DNA of 7,939 nucleotides, taken from assembly GCA_038222915.1 (NCBI GenBank), contig JBBRHH010000278.1, forward strand, positions 1 through 7,939, read 5' to 3'. Under the pieces are notes generated by a model that worked only from the letters and a program-made list of their open reading frames with translations, was not told where the DNA came from and did no database searches. Below, in pieces: positions 6,824-7,939 of the stretch. Within the stretch, counting starts at the first letter, position 1, and each line of letters starts with the position of its first letter. Made by a program: the position numbers and the translations under genes. The stretch is from JBBRHH01 sp038222915 (lineage in GTDB: Bacteria > Planctomycetota > Phycisphaerae > Tepidisphaerales > Tepidisphaeraceae).

Positions 6824-7900
6824 GTGCGGCGTATCCCCCAACACCTCTTCAACACCCTGACTCTCCTCTCCCTCCTCCTATTCCTCACCATCGCCGGCCT
6901 CTGGGCACGCAGCCATACCCTGACGGACCGCTTCTTGATTCAAGATCCAACCAGCAGGACACTCCTTGAATCCAGGAGAGGCTCCATCAGCGTCACACGC
7001 CGCATCCGGATTGATTCGCCATCGCTTCGATCGAGGATGGAATGGATCACCACACCGCTGCGCCATACGCAAGAGCCGGCGGGCGATCCGGCGATCGGAG
7101 TCTTGATCATTGAAAAAGCGGATCGGCACTGGAGCAAATTGGGCTTGGACTGGTCCTCCACGTCAACTTTCTATGAACAATGTGAACCCGCAACCCGAAT
7201 TTGGCAGTGCATCGTCCCCAATTGGATGCTACTTCCTGTTCTTGCAATATGGCCAATCCGCTGGATCACGCTGCTGCGCCGGCGTGCGGTGATCCAATCC
7301 AGAATGACCCGCGGACTCTGCGGCAACTGCGCCTATGACATGCGTGCCACCCCCGACCAGTGCCCGGAGTGTGGGACCATCGCTGACAGTTCGTCCAGGC
7401 ATCCGCGCCAATGTCCACCTCAAACACTTCTTGGTTTCGTGGTCTCCGCCTCGTTCCAATTCGCGGTTTTGACCGCTGCAATACTCTCTTTTTCGCATTT
7501 TCAGACGGCGCGAGAGGCCCGCGCCATCGCGGAGGCCAGGCAAAATTTGCGAGACAGTACTTCCGCGTCCCTCAGCTTCTCGACCGATCTATTTCGCTCA
7601 TTGTTGATCTCTGAATCGAAAGAAATGATGACGTACCTCGACAACGCGTTGGCGAGCGCCATCCATCGACTGCAAACAGATCCGGACATGGAGCACCCCT
7701 GGCTTGTGTATGCATCGATCGGCAGGCAAGGCCGCGACTATGCAGTGTTCGAATACGCGTTCATCGATTTCCAAAACTATACCGAGGAAGTCCTCGTTCT
7801 AGCCCGACCTTCGCACGTTCATTCAATTTCTAGAAATCTTCGGCTGTTTTTCCGCGTTGCCAAGTCGCCAATTGGGTTTGATCTTTGTTTTGGCGTGTAG
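6824..7900 (+). CDS. Tandem family copy 3, C-terminally truncated and ending in foreign sequence
   Basis: Residues 1-326 follow copies 1 and 2: GTG start with RRIPQHLFNTLTL, helix 1 at about 8-27, an outside segment with LESRRGSISV, helix 2 at about 134-151, basic residues RRRAVIQSR, a zinc ribbon with C166, C169, C180 and C183 (CGNCAYDMRATPDQCPECG), helix 3 at about 202-223, then FSHFQTAREA and most of the outside domain as far as FIDFQNYTEEVLVL. After residue 326 (base about 7800) similarity stops. The frame continues for 32 unrelated residues (ARPSHVHSISRNLRLFFRVA and 12 more) to TAG at 7898-7900. Thus the conserved end LRLKLIG, IPDSTSIPIFVDP is missing and the protein is 64-67 residues shorter than its neighbours. 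Helices and zinc ligands are intact, so a membrane protein could still be made, but the gene may be a pseudogene. Confidence 0.75.
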   Translation: MRRIPQHLFNTLTLLSLLLFLTIAGLWARSHTLTDRFLIQDPTSRTLLESRRGSISVTRRIRIDSPSLRSRMEWITTPLRHTQEPAGDPAIGVLIIEKADRHWSKLGLDWSSTSTFYEQCEPATRIWQCIVPNWMLLPVLAIWPIRWITLLRRRAVIQSRMTRGLCGNCAYDMRATPDQCPECGTIADSSSRHPRQCPPQTLLGFVVSASFQFAVLTAAILSFSHFQTAREARAIAEARQNLRDSTSASLSFSTDLFRSLLISESKEMMTYLDNALASAIHRLQTDPDMEHPWLVYASIGRQGRDYAVFEYAFIDFQNYTEEVLVLARPSHVHSISRNLRLFFRVAKSPIGFDLCFGV

Positions 7901-7939
7901 TGCAGACCTACGGTCTTGAATTGACGACGGACGATCTGC
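7801..7939. other. Unrelated sequence interrupting the array; unidentified
   Basis: From about 7801 the sequence no longer resembles the family and is less C-rich than the preceding genes. After the TAG that ends copy 3, a frame beginning GTG at 7900 (overlapping that stop by one base) reads MQTYGLELTTDDL to the window edge. It has no Shine-Dalgarno site and is too short to identify. This could be the border of an inserted mobile element or of a deletion; no terminal inverted repeat or target duplication can be tested because the other end lies outside. Confidence 0.35.

Noticed and set aside
7826..7837. 12-base palindrome ATTTCTAGAAAT as an operator or insertion-element end
   Set aside because: About two perfect 12-base palindromes are expected by chance in a window of this length, and nothing else supports it.

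Overview
The window looks like a piece of a planctomycete chromosome, probably from the Phycisphaerae side. Two things point there. One is a secreted beta-propeller/HEAT/cytochrome c protein of the kind named for Pirellula and Verrucomicrobium. The other is a set of membrane proteins with a cytoplasmic zinc ribbon of the type C-x2-C-x-YDxRATPxx-CPEC, a signature I associate with planctomycete genomes. No RNA gene, CRISPR array or complete insertion sequence was seen.

Left part (1-3491, minus strand): a 1093-residue exported heme protein is followed, 5 bases after its stop, by the first 68 codons of a conserved hypothetical gene that runs off the left edge. The two probably form an operon. The large gene starts at an ATG with a strong Shine-Dalgarno sequence (GGAGG).

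Middle (3492-3958): this non-coding stretch holds a perfect 8-bp hairpin with a second inverted repeat beside it. The 3' remnant of a lost paralogue of the downstream family follows directly. After that come a short dispersed repeat and the promoter of the first intact copy.

Right part (3959-7900, plus strand): three tandem paralogues (425, 422 and 358 residues) have the same layout: one N-terminal membrane helix, an outside segment, a second helix, a basic cytoplasmic loop with a four-cysteine zinc ribbon, a third helix, and an outside C-terminal domain. The spacers before copies 2 and 3 are both exactly 159 bases and nearly identical, better conserved than the genes. In all three copies TACAAT lies exactly six bases before a GTG start with no Shine-Dalgarno sequence, which predicts leaderless mRNAs. 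The array is broken at both ends: only the C-terminal tail of a copy survives on the left, and copy 3 loses its C-terminus to unrelated sequence at about 7800.

The array with its repeated promoter unit is the most unusual part. Its function is unknown, and I see no sequence evidence linking it to the heme protein operon beyond adjacency.
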